Positions 11,752 through 26,300 of a DNA stretch of 64,000 nucleotides are shown in pieces (position 1 is the stretch's first letter; every line of letters begins with the position of its first letter). Made by a program: the position numbers and the translations under genes. This DNA comes from Oopsacas minuta. Taxonomy: Eukaryota > Porifera > Hexactinellida > Lyssacinosida > Leucopsacidae. The stretch is from contig JAKMXF010000365.1 in the NCBI GenBank assembly GCA_024704765.1, forward strand, positions 62,001 through 126,000, read 5' to 3'. The notes under the pieces were generated by a model. The model was not told the origin of the DNA. It saw only the letters and a list, made by a program, of their open reading frames with translations, and ran no database searches.

Positions 11752-14222
11752 ATGGTATCTAAGGACTATCAAACTGATATGACTGCTGTTTTATCTCCTA
11801 CATTCCAATCCTCCCAACTACACACCCCCAGACACCTCAGCAGGATTACTATAGATGACAACAAGTAATTGTTCTATTATTAGTAGTTTGTTGTTATTTA
11901 CGATATGCATATATCAGGTATCATGGATACAGAACTAAATCAGTTGGGACTCCATCTCCCGCAGACGGTCCTGCTACTCAACTAGATGGGAGTATTTGGG
12001 GAAGGAAACACGGATATGGTGGAATAGGTATGAATACTAATACGGAACCGGGACCTATTTCCTTGAGTACAGAATTCCCACGATCCCATAAACACTTCAC
12101 CAGTGGCATACATCCACACCCACGGTAACTGTCAAAATATCAATATTTATTGTTGTTTATTTGTATTCATATATACATTTTGTTGTTGATTTCAGTACGT
12201 CACAACAAATTTACAGAACTTCTCTTGATTTGGATAATATCAGAAGTCATGATTTTAAGTAAGTCATACATGACATTCCTATTCTGTATACTGGTTGCTA
12301 TGCTGTGTTAATGTCTGTTTGTTTGTAGGACGACAGACAGAAGAGATAGGTATGTGATTATATCTTGTACCCTAGTGGGCTATATTGTACCTAGATTGGA
12401 TCATTTATTGGGTATATTGTGGCGGGAATATTTGTAATTTTCTAACGAAAATATTCACACAAATCTGAAAATGGTGATAAATATGTGTGACCCAATCAGA
12501 TTGGAGGGCTTACCCAGTATATGTACCTTTATGTGTTAGAATAAAAGAACTACAGTCTCCCTTCCCAGCGGAACATCCATTCTACTCTCATACTCCGAGG
12601 TTCTCTATGTTCCCTGGGATACAGCCCTCTAGCTATACCCCTGAGAGTTCCAGACCTAGTTAGTTATGTTTATATATTATTAATCTTATTAATAATAAAC
12701 AAACAAACTAACAAACAAGCAAACAAACAAACAAATGAATAACCAGCTGTTCCCAACCTAGTGTCTACGAATGACAGTAGGGGTCAAACAAGTAACCACA
12801 TAAACAGACAAACGAGTAAACAAACAAACAAACAAATAAATAAATAAACAATCAAACAAACAAACAATCTGTAGGTTCAGCTGGATCTCCGGATAGATTT
12901 ATAAGACGCCTGACATCAGGTCGTCCTCCTAGCGGTAATCCTAACTACAATCAAGCAGGAGCTAGTGTGTATCCTGATCCTAAGATACGCGCTCCTCCTC
13001 CTATAGTCCTAGCTAAGACCAAGGGACAGGGTCTCCGTCAGGAGATGAGTGCTAGTAGGAGAGTTAGATCCGCTGCTGAAAATTGGGAACTAGATGAGGT
13101 GATAAGCCGGTCTGATAATTTGGTATGGGATGTACCCCGCTCCGCTAGACATGAGGTAACTAAACTGCCTCCTATGGGGTGTGAATATGATCCTCTTCCC
13201 TCTAGAAAGTAGTGACGTATCCCTCCCCCAGACTCATATTTGAAGGGCACAAGGATTGGTCCAGACACGAATCAGCTGTTCCTGTTCAGGATATAAAACG
13301 ATTGGTTAGTGCTAGGACCAATCACGTGCTAGAGAATCTACAGAGGTCATATTTACAGACCACTTATCAGAGACAATTCACAGGTGTTGGTCCTCAGGGA
13401 GAGGCTAAATTGGACGACTATGTACCTGGTTACAGACCATACTCTGCGGTATGTGATATCATATATCCGATGTGTATAGGTGTATATTTACACACCTTTC
13501 CTAGGAAAGAGGATCAGCCCTCAGTACCCGTACACAATTGCCCTCTGCTAGCTATTACAGAGCTGTACCATGGGAAGGCAGGCACTCAGCGTCAGCAGCT
13601 CACTTCCTTAGACACAGCCAGACACCTAGGGAAATTGAGAGAGGGGAGACCATCGATGAGACCACAGAGGGAGAACAGAGGTGTGAAGAGGAGAGTAGTA
13701 GTGATGAAGAGGCAGCTGATGAAAAGGTTGGTTACCATGACAACGATTAAGGAATGTATAATATAATTTTTTTAGACATCAAGTCGTAGAGTTAGTTTCA
13801 GAAATCAATCAGCTAACCAATCAGATTCGCTCCAGCTGACTTCCCCCACTCAATTCGAATACCCAGAGGTTATACAACATATCTACGATCCAGAAGAACC
13901 TCTACTAGACACAGAGAGATCTGGAACTATAGATGTGTCAGGTCCTAATTCTCCTATGAGTCTCAAATCTAGTTTGAAAAGGGTACATATCTCAGAGAGG
14001 CCTAGTTCTGCCCCCTCTGATGCTCCCCCCATCGTCCGAACCCCACGAACCATTACGTCATCAAAACGTCTCATGGACGCGTACACATTCAATCGGTCTG
14101 AATTAAGAAAGAACTTTCACTACATTCACCCAGAGGTGTCGCCAGACCTCCGTGAATTGGCCCGTTACCCCTCAGCAAAGAGACATACTATTCATGGAAT
14201 ACATTCCTATTACTTTCATTGA
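11752..14222 (+). CDS. 571-aa S/P/R-rich protein, possibly a ciliary microtubule-associated protein
   Basis: Nine exons: 11752-11864, 11918-12124, 12196-12258, 12329-12349, 12540-12658, 12875-13155, 13206-13448, 13505-13726, 13776-14222. They sum to 1716 nt in one frame. Splicing the 50-bp intron 13156-13205 (GAG/gtaact..ctctag/AAA) removes an apparent frame break. The protein is low in hydrophobic residues, with many P, S, Y and R and no membrane segment. The C-terminus reads HYIHPEVSPDLRELARYPSA then KRHTIHGIHSYYFH. That ending recalls sperm or ciliary microtubule inner proteins of the SPMIP/C7orf31-SPATA48 type. This recollection is weak, so function is inference. One exon (12329-12349) is only 21 nt. 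Confidence 0.65.
12700..12867. repeat. (AAAC)n-rich tetranucleotide repeats in an intron
   Basis: Two CAAA-rich blocks (about 12703-12735 and 12790-12867) lie in the intron between exons 12540-12658 and 12875-13155. Confidence 0.9.
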
Positions 14223-14387
14223 TCACTATGACCTTATATGCACATTATCTCTTATATTATTATTGATATTATTATTGATATTATTATGTCTTAAACATTT
14301 TTACCTTTTGTTATTATATACGGAGATTTGTAAACAATTTATTGAGGTGTTTATTGTTTGTTTGTTGTTGTTTATTAGCTGTTGAGT

Positions 14388-17300
14388 ATGCTACATTTCT
14401 CTTCTATCACTTCTCTATCTAACTTAGTAAGTAATTATATAATATGGACCATGGATATTGAAGGATATTTTCTTCTTAAAAACTCAAAAAATGGTGTTAA
14501 AATGGTCGTTTACACCCCTTGAAGATCCATGTAGGGAGAAGTGACTCCTTATGTACCCATGGTCCATATTTTGATCCCATTTATTGGACAGTTTTATGAT
14601 TTATCATATTTAGGTTCCAACAATATTTGGAGATATATCTGGAAATTTTATGTTCTATAGACACAAGCATGCATTCCGATGGAGACCTTTCGTTGCTAGC
14701 TTTCATAATCACAAACATATACAAACAAATATCCAATACACAGTGAGTAAATTATAATAAACAAACAAACAAATAAACAATATTTCTATAGTTTAACGCT
14801 ATTCTCCGCAATATCGGTCTACCCTTAATATCACAAACTCAACTACAGCTGCTTGCAAGATCTCTATCAACCAATCAATTCTCTCGTATACCTCATACTA
14901 CTACATCTAATGATCTTATTGGTCAATACTTTACTAACAGGAGTATGCATACAGATGAGAAGTTAGTTATTAGAGAGCTGGAAGATAAAGCTAATGATTA
15001 TCCTACGGACCCTCTAGCCCAAGAGGCTTACCTCAAGGTAATAACATAGTATCCGACTAAATAGTGGAAAATTCATATAACACCTAACCGCGTTATTACC
15101 GGTATTACTCCGGTTATTACGGACACAATTTGGCTGTCTGTTGGTGTTCGTATTAACGAAGTTAAACTATGTTTGCTTATAAAATTATGTAATAAGCCTA
15201 TTGTTAAACTCTTTAATTTGATTGGGTATGATTCACGGTTGTATTTATTATTAGAGAGTGCTAGAGGTGGACCCCCATTACGTCATGAGGAGATTTGAGA
15301 CAGGAAGGTTTGCTATCAATAATTCTGTCCGCCGGTTATATCAAGAGGCCTTACTTTTAAGCGGGCAAACTAACAATCTAGCCAATAAGAACACAGTCTC
15401 TCCTGTTAACGTCGTTAAAGGTAATTAGCATAGGAAAATCTTAATCTTTTATGGCGACACTTTCACACCTTTTCTCAGAGATTTGTCTATCTTTCAGTTA
15501 GATATTTGTACGTGTTATAAAATACACCTTTTGACACCTACTTACCAAATTTCAAGTTCATATCTCTTCAATAACTGGACCAATAATCCAATTTTGTCCA
15601 ATAGGTACAACCGATAAACCATTGATAGTAGACATAGCTGAAAAGAAGTACAAATGGTTACGTGACGTCAGCAAGATATTACTGTATCTATTTATAGCGA
15701 CATACATACTACACACTATAGACACCAGTTTTAAAGGAGCGCTTCCTAACATGAAAAAGGCTGGATTCGCTCAAGACACAAATGAGAAAAAATACAAGTT
15801 GGTTTAGTTATCTAACCATGGATGGTGGATTTAGTATATCTGCTTGGATGTTGTTCTCCTCTCTTGGTTGGTTGGAGATTTGTATAGGAGCTAAATACGC
15901 CATCCATGGTTAGATAACTAATAAGCATATAGGAGAGGACATGAGGGCAACCCCCCCTTGGAAATATTTCTCCTTTCCTAAAGTGTAATTCAAACGCGCG
16001 CCAAAAATGATATTCAATAAATTATATTTACAGATTTTCAGATATACAAGGTGCTAAGGAAGCTAAAGAGGAACTAATTGAGGTTGTAGAGTTCCTAAAG
16101 ACCCCAGAGAAATTCCAGAGGCTGGGGGCTAAAATGCCAAAAGGTGTCCTCCTAATTGGACAGCCTGGGACAGGAAAGACCCTCTTGGCTCGGGCGGTAG
16201 CGGGTGAGGCTAACGTCCCTTTCTTCTTCACATCAGGATCAGAGTTTGATGAGATGTATGTTGGAGTAGGAGCAGCTAGATTAAGGAATTTATTCCAGAC
16301 TGCTAAGAATAGCAAGCCTTGTGTGGTTAGTTGTTTATTTGTTTGTATTTACTTCCATAATAATAATACAGTCAACTTCGGTTATACCCAACACAGATAT
16401 ATCAAAGTGTTACATTGTATAAATATTGTCCTAAACAAGGTAACGTATATTCCATCGGTTTTATCGAATAATTATTGTGCTCCCTTAAGCTGCTATAACA
16501 GGAATGAATTGTATTTAGTATCACTAATAAGAGACATCTCATTCGTATTGGGTTAACAGCTAGACAAAACACACACAAACTAGACCTAACACTTACATAC
16601 AAATTATAGAATACTTCTAACTACATAACACTTCACAATAGGCCTTTTAAGTTGAGGGACAGGGAATTTTAAAGATTACCAACTGATAACTGTCGTACCT
16701 CTGTCAGTTTTAAAGTTACATGTTCGTTCTTCGGCTCAGTACATAGCCCTGACAATTCTCTATCCCCTCAGTATTGTTTCCCCATAACCATCCCATTTTG
16801 TTTGATAAAGATGCACACACAGATCAAGAGCAGATTTATACAATTGAAACATATAAATAGCTAAAATCACACTGAAACATAACTCAACTAAGATGTACTA
16901 TATTCCAGCTTGGACGGTTATCCTCTTATTAAGTGGAGTATTCGCATTAGGGAACTTGTTGACATACACCATTGGGGTATCACAGGATCACTTTAGACCC
17001 GTGTTCCCCTTTGTCAGTGACACGGGGGCGTATCCTATAGAGAATGGATTCTTTGTTCTGGTATTCGCTATCACTTCGTTATTTGCATTACTTACAATTT
17101 ATATTCGTTTCAAAGATGTTCATATTCATACTGAAGGTGTCTGCTTTAAAGTATGTAACTACATTTTCCTTGTAATAGGAATTATGGCGATATTCTTCCT
17201 TCTGTCTGTCGCAGCATTCGAATTCGATGATTCAAGTCTGTCGAATCGTCTTCACTTTGCTTCAGCTATTCTAACCATTTTCTTGAATTATGTGTATTCG

Positions 17301-20300
17301 TTCGGACAGGCTTTTATTGGTCTGTTACTCCCCCCTATTCGTGTTTGGTGGAAATGGTTAGTATTCGCTATACAGCTGAGCATAACTATTTTCGGTATTA
17401 TTCTGTTTTTGTACTTTTTCGCAACTGCTTTCCTAGAAGCTAATATTTTCTATCTATCCGTGAAACGTAATGTGTCCTCTCTGGGTACAAATGAGGCCCT
17501 CTTGGCTCTCTATTACGAGGGTCTAGCTATCGATTACTCAAGGGCTGTTGTGGAATGGATGATATTCGTTGAGGTGATTGTATTTTTTTTAACTCTTATT
17601 CCTGATTTCCATCGCATCAGAGTTAATCTACAAATTACTCGTCCTTATGACCAAGGAGGTGTGAATACTATTGACAACGAGATGAAGAAAGTTTGAATTG
17701 TTGTTTGTTATTGTTTACTTCTAATTATCTTTAGTATAAGTTTGTTTGTAAACAAGTATAATCATATTATCTAATCAAATTCAATATCTTTTTGTTTGTT
17801 TGTTTATTAAAGAACTGACAAGAGTTACAGATTTGAAATTTGGTAAAAGTATAGAATATGATATAAATATAAATAATATCAAAGAGAAATGTCGAAAACT
17901 CTCTGAGATAGGTGACAAAATATCTATTCATATGGTTCTGTACCTGGTTAAGTAACCGGATTAATCAGTGGCTCTATTAAACAGAGTCTGCTATATTCTT
18001 AACACCTTCAGAGGTTGTTAATTAAATCAGAATATGTACGTACACATGGCATATATCACAGAAATGAGGTGTGATGTAATTAAAATTAAATAGGCTTCAT
18101 CAGAATAATTATTTATACTATTTTGACTGATACATGTTTACAATCGAATCTGCTTAATCGGGTCGAATGGCCTCAGTTCCTGTAACCATATATGAATAGA
18201 TATTTTGTCACCTATCTCAGAGAGTTTTCGACATTTCTCTTTGATATTATTTATATTTATATCATATTCTATACTTTTACCAAATTTCAAATCTGTAACT
18301 CTTGTCAGTTCTTTAATAAACAAACAAACAAAAAGATATTGAATTTGATTAGATAATATGATTATACTTGTTTACAAACAAACTTATACTAAAGATAATT
18401 AGAAGTAAACAATAACAAACAACAATTCAAACTTTCTTCATCTCGTTGTCAATAGTATTCACACCTCCTTGGTCATAAGGACGAGTAATTTGTAGATTAA
18501 CTCTGATGCGATGGAAATCAGGAATAAGAGTCAAAAAAAATACAATCACCTCAACGAATATCATCCATTGCACAACAGCCCTTGAGTAATCGATAGCTAG
18601 ACCCTCGTAATAGAGAGCCAAGAGGGTCTCATTTGTACCCAGAGAGGACACATTACGTCCCACGGATAGATAGAAAATATTAGCTTCAAAGAAAGAGGCT
18701 GCGAAATAGTAGAAAAACAGAATAATACCGAAAATAGTTATGCTCAGCTGTATAGCGAATACTAACCATTTCCACCAAACACGAATAGGGGGGAGTAACA
18801 GACCAATAAAAGCCTGTCCGAACGAATACACATAATTCAAGAAAATGGTTAGAATAGCTGAAGCAAAGTGAAGACGATTCGACAGACTTGAATCATCGAA
18901 TTCGAATGCTGCGACAGACAGAAGGAAGAATATCGCCATAATTCCTATTACAAGGAAAATGTAGTTACATACTTTAAAGCAGACACCTTCAGTATGAATA
19001 TGAACATCTTTGAAACGAATATAAATTGTAAGTAATGCAAATAACGAAGTGATAGCGAATACCAGAACAAAGAATCCATTCTCTATAGGATACGCCCCCG
19101 TGTCACTGATATAGGGGAACACGGGTCTAAAGTGATCCTGTGATACCCCAATGGTGTATGTCAACAAGTTCCCTAATGCGAATACTCCACTTAATAAGAG
19201 GATAACCGTCCAAGCTGGAATATAGTACATCTTAGTTGAGTTATGTTTGTTAAGAAATTCAAAGTATTTATAGAATATATAAGACTATTTATTGAAGTGT
19301 GAAAGTAACAAAAGGTCTTTAATTAGGTTCCTGGTTTTACAGCTATGGTATTTTGTGTAATATACATAGCTGTTAGTTTCAAATTATGGTTCCAATAGCA
19401 TATAATGTTGAATACTATACTTCATGTGATTATATAGACCCACAGATAAATGGGATATCACATACCTTAGTTACCAGATGCTGACTGAAATATTCATCTT
19501 ATATAACCTATATGAATATCAAATAGATTATAATCCTATATTCACACCTAATTATAAATGGCTTCAGTACACATATCTAGTGTTGAGGACACAAACGATG
19601 AGGCTACCTCTTGTAAGAAACTGGCCAATGACTTAGGGTACTTCACAGACCCATTCCTCAAATATTTCTGTAAAGAGTGTCCCAAGCGGTCCCCAGAAAT
19701 TAACCGTGGTTATTATGCTAGATACATTGGAATGCAGGAATGTGTAGATAAATTTATCGGAAAAACTATTGGTCGATCACCACAGATTGTTAATCTAGGC
19801 GCGGGGTTTGACACATTGTTTTGGCGCCTAGCTAGTTGCTATGACAACGAAGATATGCCTGTGGTATTCGAGGTTGATTTACATACAGTGACGTCACGAA
19901 AATGTTTACATATCAAAACGAAGAAGCATCTAATCTCATTGGTTGAAAAGTTTGGTAAGGCAAGCATTGCAAAAGGAGAATTGCATTCTGACAAATATCA
20001 CCTTATCTCATGTGATATACAAAACACCTCTAAAATGGAACTAAGATTAATTAGTTCCGGTTTAGATAAGGATAAGCCTATTCTCTTCTTATGTGAGTGT
20101 TTGTTAGTGTATATTCCATGCATATTTGTACAGGAATTGGTAACCTGGGTAGCTCATAACTTTCACACTTCCCAATTTGTGTCATATGGTCCCGTCAATT
20201 TATCCGACACCTTCGGGGAGGTTATGGAGAACAATTTGAAGAGATCAAGGTGTGATCTATTGGGAGCAGATTTATGCAAGAGTCTAGACACACAACTTGA

Positions 20301-23300
20301 TCTAATAAAGCCATTCCAGAAGAGAGGTGTCGTTACTATGGACAATGTATACAGGAATGTGCAAGATAAGGAGAGGAGAAGAATTGAGAAGATTGAACTC
20401 ATGGATGAGATAGAACCCTTCTATCAACTCCTGTCACATTATTGTGTCACTATAGGTGTTAATGACACCTCTTCTATAGGATTAAGCACTGTATTATGAT
20501 TATTATTCACACGTTATGATTAATCATATTATAACATGTATCAACAAGGAACCTGGACAATTAGGCAATCAGAACTGTTTATCATATACCATCTTGTTTA
20601 CCCAATAAATACAAACAAACAAATATTGTGCAATAATAATATTCACTAATACAATGAATCATAACCTTTAGTATACGTGTTATAATATTGAACTATCTAA
20701 CAACTTTCCTTCGGGTGTACACACCGTTAATAGTGTCACATCTAGGACAATAGTGCTCCACATCCATCATACCACTTATACACAGAGGTATAAGAGATAG
20801 AGGGAGACACAGGACAGGGAAGAGTAGGAGTACGGACATGATTCCTATCACCAGGGCGATAATCCAGCAGTAGAGATAGTTCTGAGACCCCAACCGTTTA
20901 CGCGTATAAGTTACCTACAAATATCCATACAGTAGACCGGTTAATCGGGTTAGAGGCTAGTTTGACCCGATTAACCGGTGACTCTATAAAGCAGATAGAT
21001 ACATTCTATATAGTCAGTAGCGTAACTAGGGAGAAGGAGCTCTTACCTGGTCTGTTTTACATTTGAAACATCTGATTGTTTGAGGATTAGGTCCTCTTAT
21101 ATCTGGAACTGGAACTTCATCAAAAACTGAAGATCTCACATCTTGTAACTACAAGATATAACCATGGATAACATAATTATCTAGCTGTCCCAAACCTGGG
21201 TCCACAGGATCTCACAATTTGTATTACAGTCTATGGGAAACCCTGCAATAATCTATACTTGCTATCCCTGGTCCATACAATACAATAACTTACATTAACT
21301 TCGGAATCAGCATCCACCAGAGGATCCAAGTCTTGATAGAGCTTATGAGTTGGAGTATTCTCCATCGTAGGTCTCTGCATCATAAGAGGAGGAGAATCTG
21401 GGTTTTGTCCCCCATGAAACAACGCTCCGGGCCCCTGACTCCCTTGGAAGGCCTGCTTGACAGCCGGATGGTGTGCTAGATAGGATGGGACCGGATCGTT
21501 GTACACAGGACTTATTTCATTCTGATCTGAGTACATTTGTAGAATTGTTAAAACTCATTTTAGGGTCTCTGATTTGTATTTATACTTTACCGGAGTGCAT
21601 ACTGATAAACCCTCGAATCTTATTGGTTGAGAACTCACGAATTTCGCGGGAATTTACAATTTTATTAATTTCTTATTTTATGGAATTTATTAAATTCTAT
21701 TTTTAGAAATATTATATTTAATTATACAATTATTGAAGGGTGTAAAATTGGATTTTTTGCTCTCCTGGATGGTGCTTATATATTGTACCCCTATTGGATA
21801 AAACATTAAATATTATTATGACGTATTTGACACCTATAACTAAATGACAATATGAATATTTTCGGGGTAGAACCTAGGAAGGAGTTTAGCATCTAATAAG
21901 TAAACAATAACAATAATAAATAGGTAACAAAAGTTTGTCAACAAAAATCTAAAGTAGAATTCATAAACAATTATATAACAGTCACTATGCCACTCTAGAC
22001 ACACCATTCAGGTGGTTGCAGTTAGGACACACATGAGCTGTGTCCATCAATCCTGGAATACACAAGGCGACAAATGCGAATGGCAGGAAAAAGATTGGGA
22101 ACAGGAATATTCCAGAAAGGATCAAAATAACAACAGCTGTAATGCCACACACTATCCAATTCATTGCTCCTATTCTCTTAGTTGTCCTCGTCACCTATAA
22201 ACATACTTTATATCACATTTTCACACCTAATGGAATAGTAATAATATCAAAAAGAGACCCTACCCCTAGGTGCAAGGATAGTCTCATTGGTCGACACATT
22301 ACATTGAAATAATATGGTACCAAATTGACCCATTCGGGGACCCTCCTCTACTTATAATCGTTACATAACAACCGATATACACAATAGGTATTTACCTGTT
22401 CAGTCCTGCAGTTGACACAATTTATCTTCTGAGGAACAGACCCGAATGAGGACACAACAGTTACTACCTTGACAGGTTGAGATTGAGTAGGTGGGGCTTG
22501 TGGTGTCGTATATTGAGCCTACAGTAATTGAGTTAGCATAACACCTAGATGACACATTTTGTGCCGCTAATAATGTGACATAACTTATTGTATAATGACA
22601 CAAAGTTGTCGCTAAGTGGATACCGGTTATAAGGAATACATATTCTAATAACCGGTTTCCACGGGATGGTACTATCCGGTATCTACTGTAATTACCTGTG
22701 GGTACTGTTGAGGAGGGTACCCCTGCTGGGGAGGTGGGTACGGTTGTTGGTACCCCTGTTGGGGGGCAGGAGGATACCCCTGGGCATACCCCTGAGGAGG
22801 GGGAGCATACCCCTGTGCGGGGGGAGCATACCCCTGTGCAGGGGGATTTGGATACATTGGATTTACTGGGGGAGGTGCTCCCACTTTAGTTGGCTCATAG
22901 GGTGGTGGTGGTCCTTGCATAGCTAATATTAGTAAATACAAATTGATATATATATATATTGTCCGTTAGGTGTGAATATGATTATAGAATGTCGGGACCG
23001 AAACCAGAAGACGCGCCCAATAGTCACAAACCAATTGTCTAGAATATAAATATCAAATATCCACACCTCTATGAGAAAAGGTGACAAAACACCACCCAAT
23101 CAGATTTAAGGGTTACTAATAATTTCCTTATCCAAGGCACTATACATGGTAAATTCCTTCATGACACACTGGTTGTCAAGAAGAAGGTCTATTAGGAGAG
23201 GAGAGGAGAGGAGAGGAGAGGAGGGCATTAAAATCTAGGATTATAGATATTTATACTACTTATTGAATGAGCCTATTAGTATAGTATTACACTCTATGGC

Positions 23301-26300
23301 TATGTTATCACTTTCAAAACCTTTAATGTTTTGCGATGGTAATTAGGATATTGTAGTCCTTCATTAGATACCCTCCCTCCCTAAAGGGTGTAGCCAAATA
23401 CCAACAAGGTAACCATGGAAACTGGGACATAACACGTCACAGAAGCCTGTTAGGGGAGTTTATGAATATATTCTTGTATAGAATGCTATGATTCATGGTA
23501 TGTAGTATGTGATTATATGTTATGTCCCCTGTCCAAAGGTGCATTGGTGCCTGTCTCCATGGGACACATCGCCTTCCTTAGGTGTCATATTACTTAATTA
23601 TAAGCACACTTTATTTAACTCACAAAACAAGATAAATAATAAATAGAAATAATAAGCTAATAAAAATAGAAAAAGCTAACACAATAATGATGTGACCTGT
23701 ATAGCTGTCACGTGTTTGTTGATGTTTACAGCTGTTTGTGCACACCGTTAACATGGTTACAGTTAGGGCAAATATGTTCCACATCCTTCAAACCAGGAAT
23801 ACACAAGGCAATGAATGCGAGGGGGATGAGACAGAATGGGATCAATAACTCAGGTCCCAAAATGCATAACACTAATGCAATTATAGCACAGACAAGCCAA
23901 TTCATCGTTCCTACCTTCCTTCTTATTACTGTTGCCTAGAAACGAGTAAAATATGTAAATACTGATATATTATAAGGTGTGAAATCTGGTGAAGGGGACT
24001 CAATAGAGCAATTGGTCTTGAGCCATTGTTAGCGATATTTAACCATATATCACCCTGTATTACATATCCCTACGGTTACCTTGGTTACGTATTACATATG
24101 TGTTCAGGAACTATTCCTCTAATTGGTTCTTTCCTGGATTTTCACGATTTTCTGTAATTTCCATTTTTAAAGTGTAAATAATTTGAATTTTTATTGTTAA
24201 AAATAAATAACAAATCACTGTCTGTCTATGCTTACATTTTACTAAATTCATTTTTGTGGATTATTGAAACTATTTTATTCTACTAATTATCCATTTTAAC
24301 AAAGAGAGGTGTGAACTGCAGAGCGAAAACATTATAATACTATTAATAGCATTAGTTAACACATATTTACCTGCTCGGTTTTGCAGTTTGTGCAACAAAT
24401 TCGCTGAGAAGTATTTCCAAAGTGGGTAGTAATTACCACGTTAGTCACCGCCGGTTGCTGCTGGACAGGGGCTCCCTAAATAACAAATTATGGTGAACAC
24501 ATATTATTAGCTGATTAAAACCGCCAAAACTTACAGGTTGAGGATACGGTTGGGGTACCTGGGCAGGAGGGTATGGTTGTTGTTGAGGGGCACCAGGGGG
24601 ATAGGGCTGTTGTTGAGGGGCACCAGGGGGATAGGGCTGTTGTTGAGGGACACCAGGGGGATAGGGCTGTTGTTGGGGGGCACCAGAGGGATAGGGCTGT
24701 TGGACAGGTGCCGGTGGGTACTGCTCTGCTGGAGTATATTGTGGTGGATTTTCTCCTTGCATATTTTCTTACCTAAAAACGGATAATTTGTTAACCTAGA
24801 TACATGAAAATATGATAATCGCCTCCGATTAGTAGCGACACCTTCAAGGGCACCAAATGTACCCCTAGCAGACCCCCCTGGGTCCAATGTGTCCCTATTT
24901 AGCGGAGTCAACTGTAAGAAAATAACCTTTTAAGAGGAGTTTTCTTTTCTTGAATGAATATTATATCTAATAATTGTGATATTCCACTATTTAAAGAATA
25001 CAAATGCCTAACATTTATCGTATGCTAATTGGAATTAAGCTACGTATGCTATTTCTAGAGGTGGAATATTGGTCGAATACACTCTATACAGTTATAATTG
25101 ATTACTAGTGTTCACACTGCACTATTTTGGCTACAAGTGCATATTTATTGGATACATATGTGGGGCGAGTGTTAACCATGGAAACTGGGACATAGCTTTT
25201 CTTTCAAAGCCGCAGAATAATTCATTGTATGTAGTATTATGTCCTCTGTCCAAGGGTGTTAGAAATTCATCAATGCCCAACTACAATTCGGGGTAAATGG
25301 CATGTTTTTGTGATAAATTTTTTTGAATAAAGTGATATAAAGGCCTATAAATCCTATTTATCCTATTTATACTTCACGAAACGACTAGAGGGATCTCTCA
25401 ACCAATCAGATATCAGTCTATCTCTTCTTCATTCCATTAAGATAGTTGCAATTAGGACACCTGTGTTCTATATCCTTCAGTGACGTAATACATAAGCAAA
25501 TACATGCGAACGGAAAGAGTATTGGTCCAACTCCTAGTAGGCACATAATTAGGATGGTAACCAAGCATATTAGCCAACTTTTTGATCCAACTTTGTATTT
25601 CAGTCTTGTTATCTAAATACAATCATTTAATTATTGAGGAAATGGGATGAGGTACACACTTCAAATTTGGCATGTAGGTGTGAAGTGGTGTAAATATGGA
25701 CATGTATAAATTTCAAAATTAAATCTTGACATTACTCGGAGAAAAGGTGACAAAATGTACTCGCCCAATCAGATTATAGAGGTTACTACTAATGTTATTA
25801 ATTGATAATACAGTAATTTGATTGGTTACCTGTTCCGTATCGCAATTGATACAAGTGATATGAACTGGAACTGTGTCAAATACTGTCACCTTAGTAACCA
25901 TTTTGACTGGTTGTGTCTGTACCGGCTGTTGCATCTAAACGGATAATTATCTTCTTAACAACCATATTTTACTAAGGAATGCGAATAAAAGCATGTAACA
26001 ACGAATTTACTTGTATCACTACTGGAGGAGGTTGTTGTTGTACATAATATCCAGGCGGTTGTTGTTGTTGTTGCTGTTGTTGTTGTTGTTGTTGTTGCTG
26101 TTGTTGTTGTTGTTGATATTGTGGGATTTGTGACTGATAGTCAGGGGCATATGATGAAGGAGGTGGAGGATCACTAAAATCAGTCATAAAATATCCTAAT
26201 CAGATTACAATGGAATGTGTAAGGTAACACCTATAACTACAAACAGAACTATTAGTATTTATCAGCAAATTTCTTGTTTACCTTGAATGTTTGTCTGTTT

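Larger units (their letters stand above)
16875..19248. repeat. Large palindrome with ~1.06-kb arms
   Basis: The left arm, about 16875-17933, is repeated inverted at about 18190-19248 around a ~256-bp spacer. Each arm holds a complete DRAM-family gene plus its 3' flank, which includes a fragment of the dispersed AGGTG/CCAAT element. Similarity begins 18 bp upstream of each ATG and stops abruptly, so the promoters differ. The protein copies differ at about 10 of 267 residues. Confidence 0.93.

Noticed and set aside
13201-13231. Apparent frameshift or 23-bp intron in the 571-aa gene
   Set aside because: A standard 50-bp intron (13156-13205) with good GT..AG signals restores the frame, so no break is needed.
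18138-18323. 61-codon frame [17 protein letters not shown]...
   Set aside because: It translates the dispersed element in the palindrome arm; the same DNA motif occurs non-coding at many sites.
24538-24786. Long plus-strand frames over LITAF 3
   Set aside because: They mirror the minus-strand [10 protein letters not shown] repeat; the splice structure and LITAF domain are on the minus strand.
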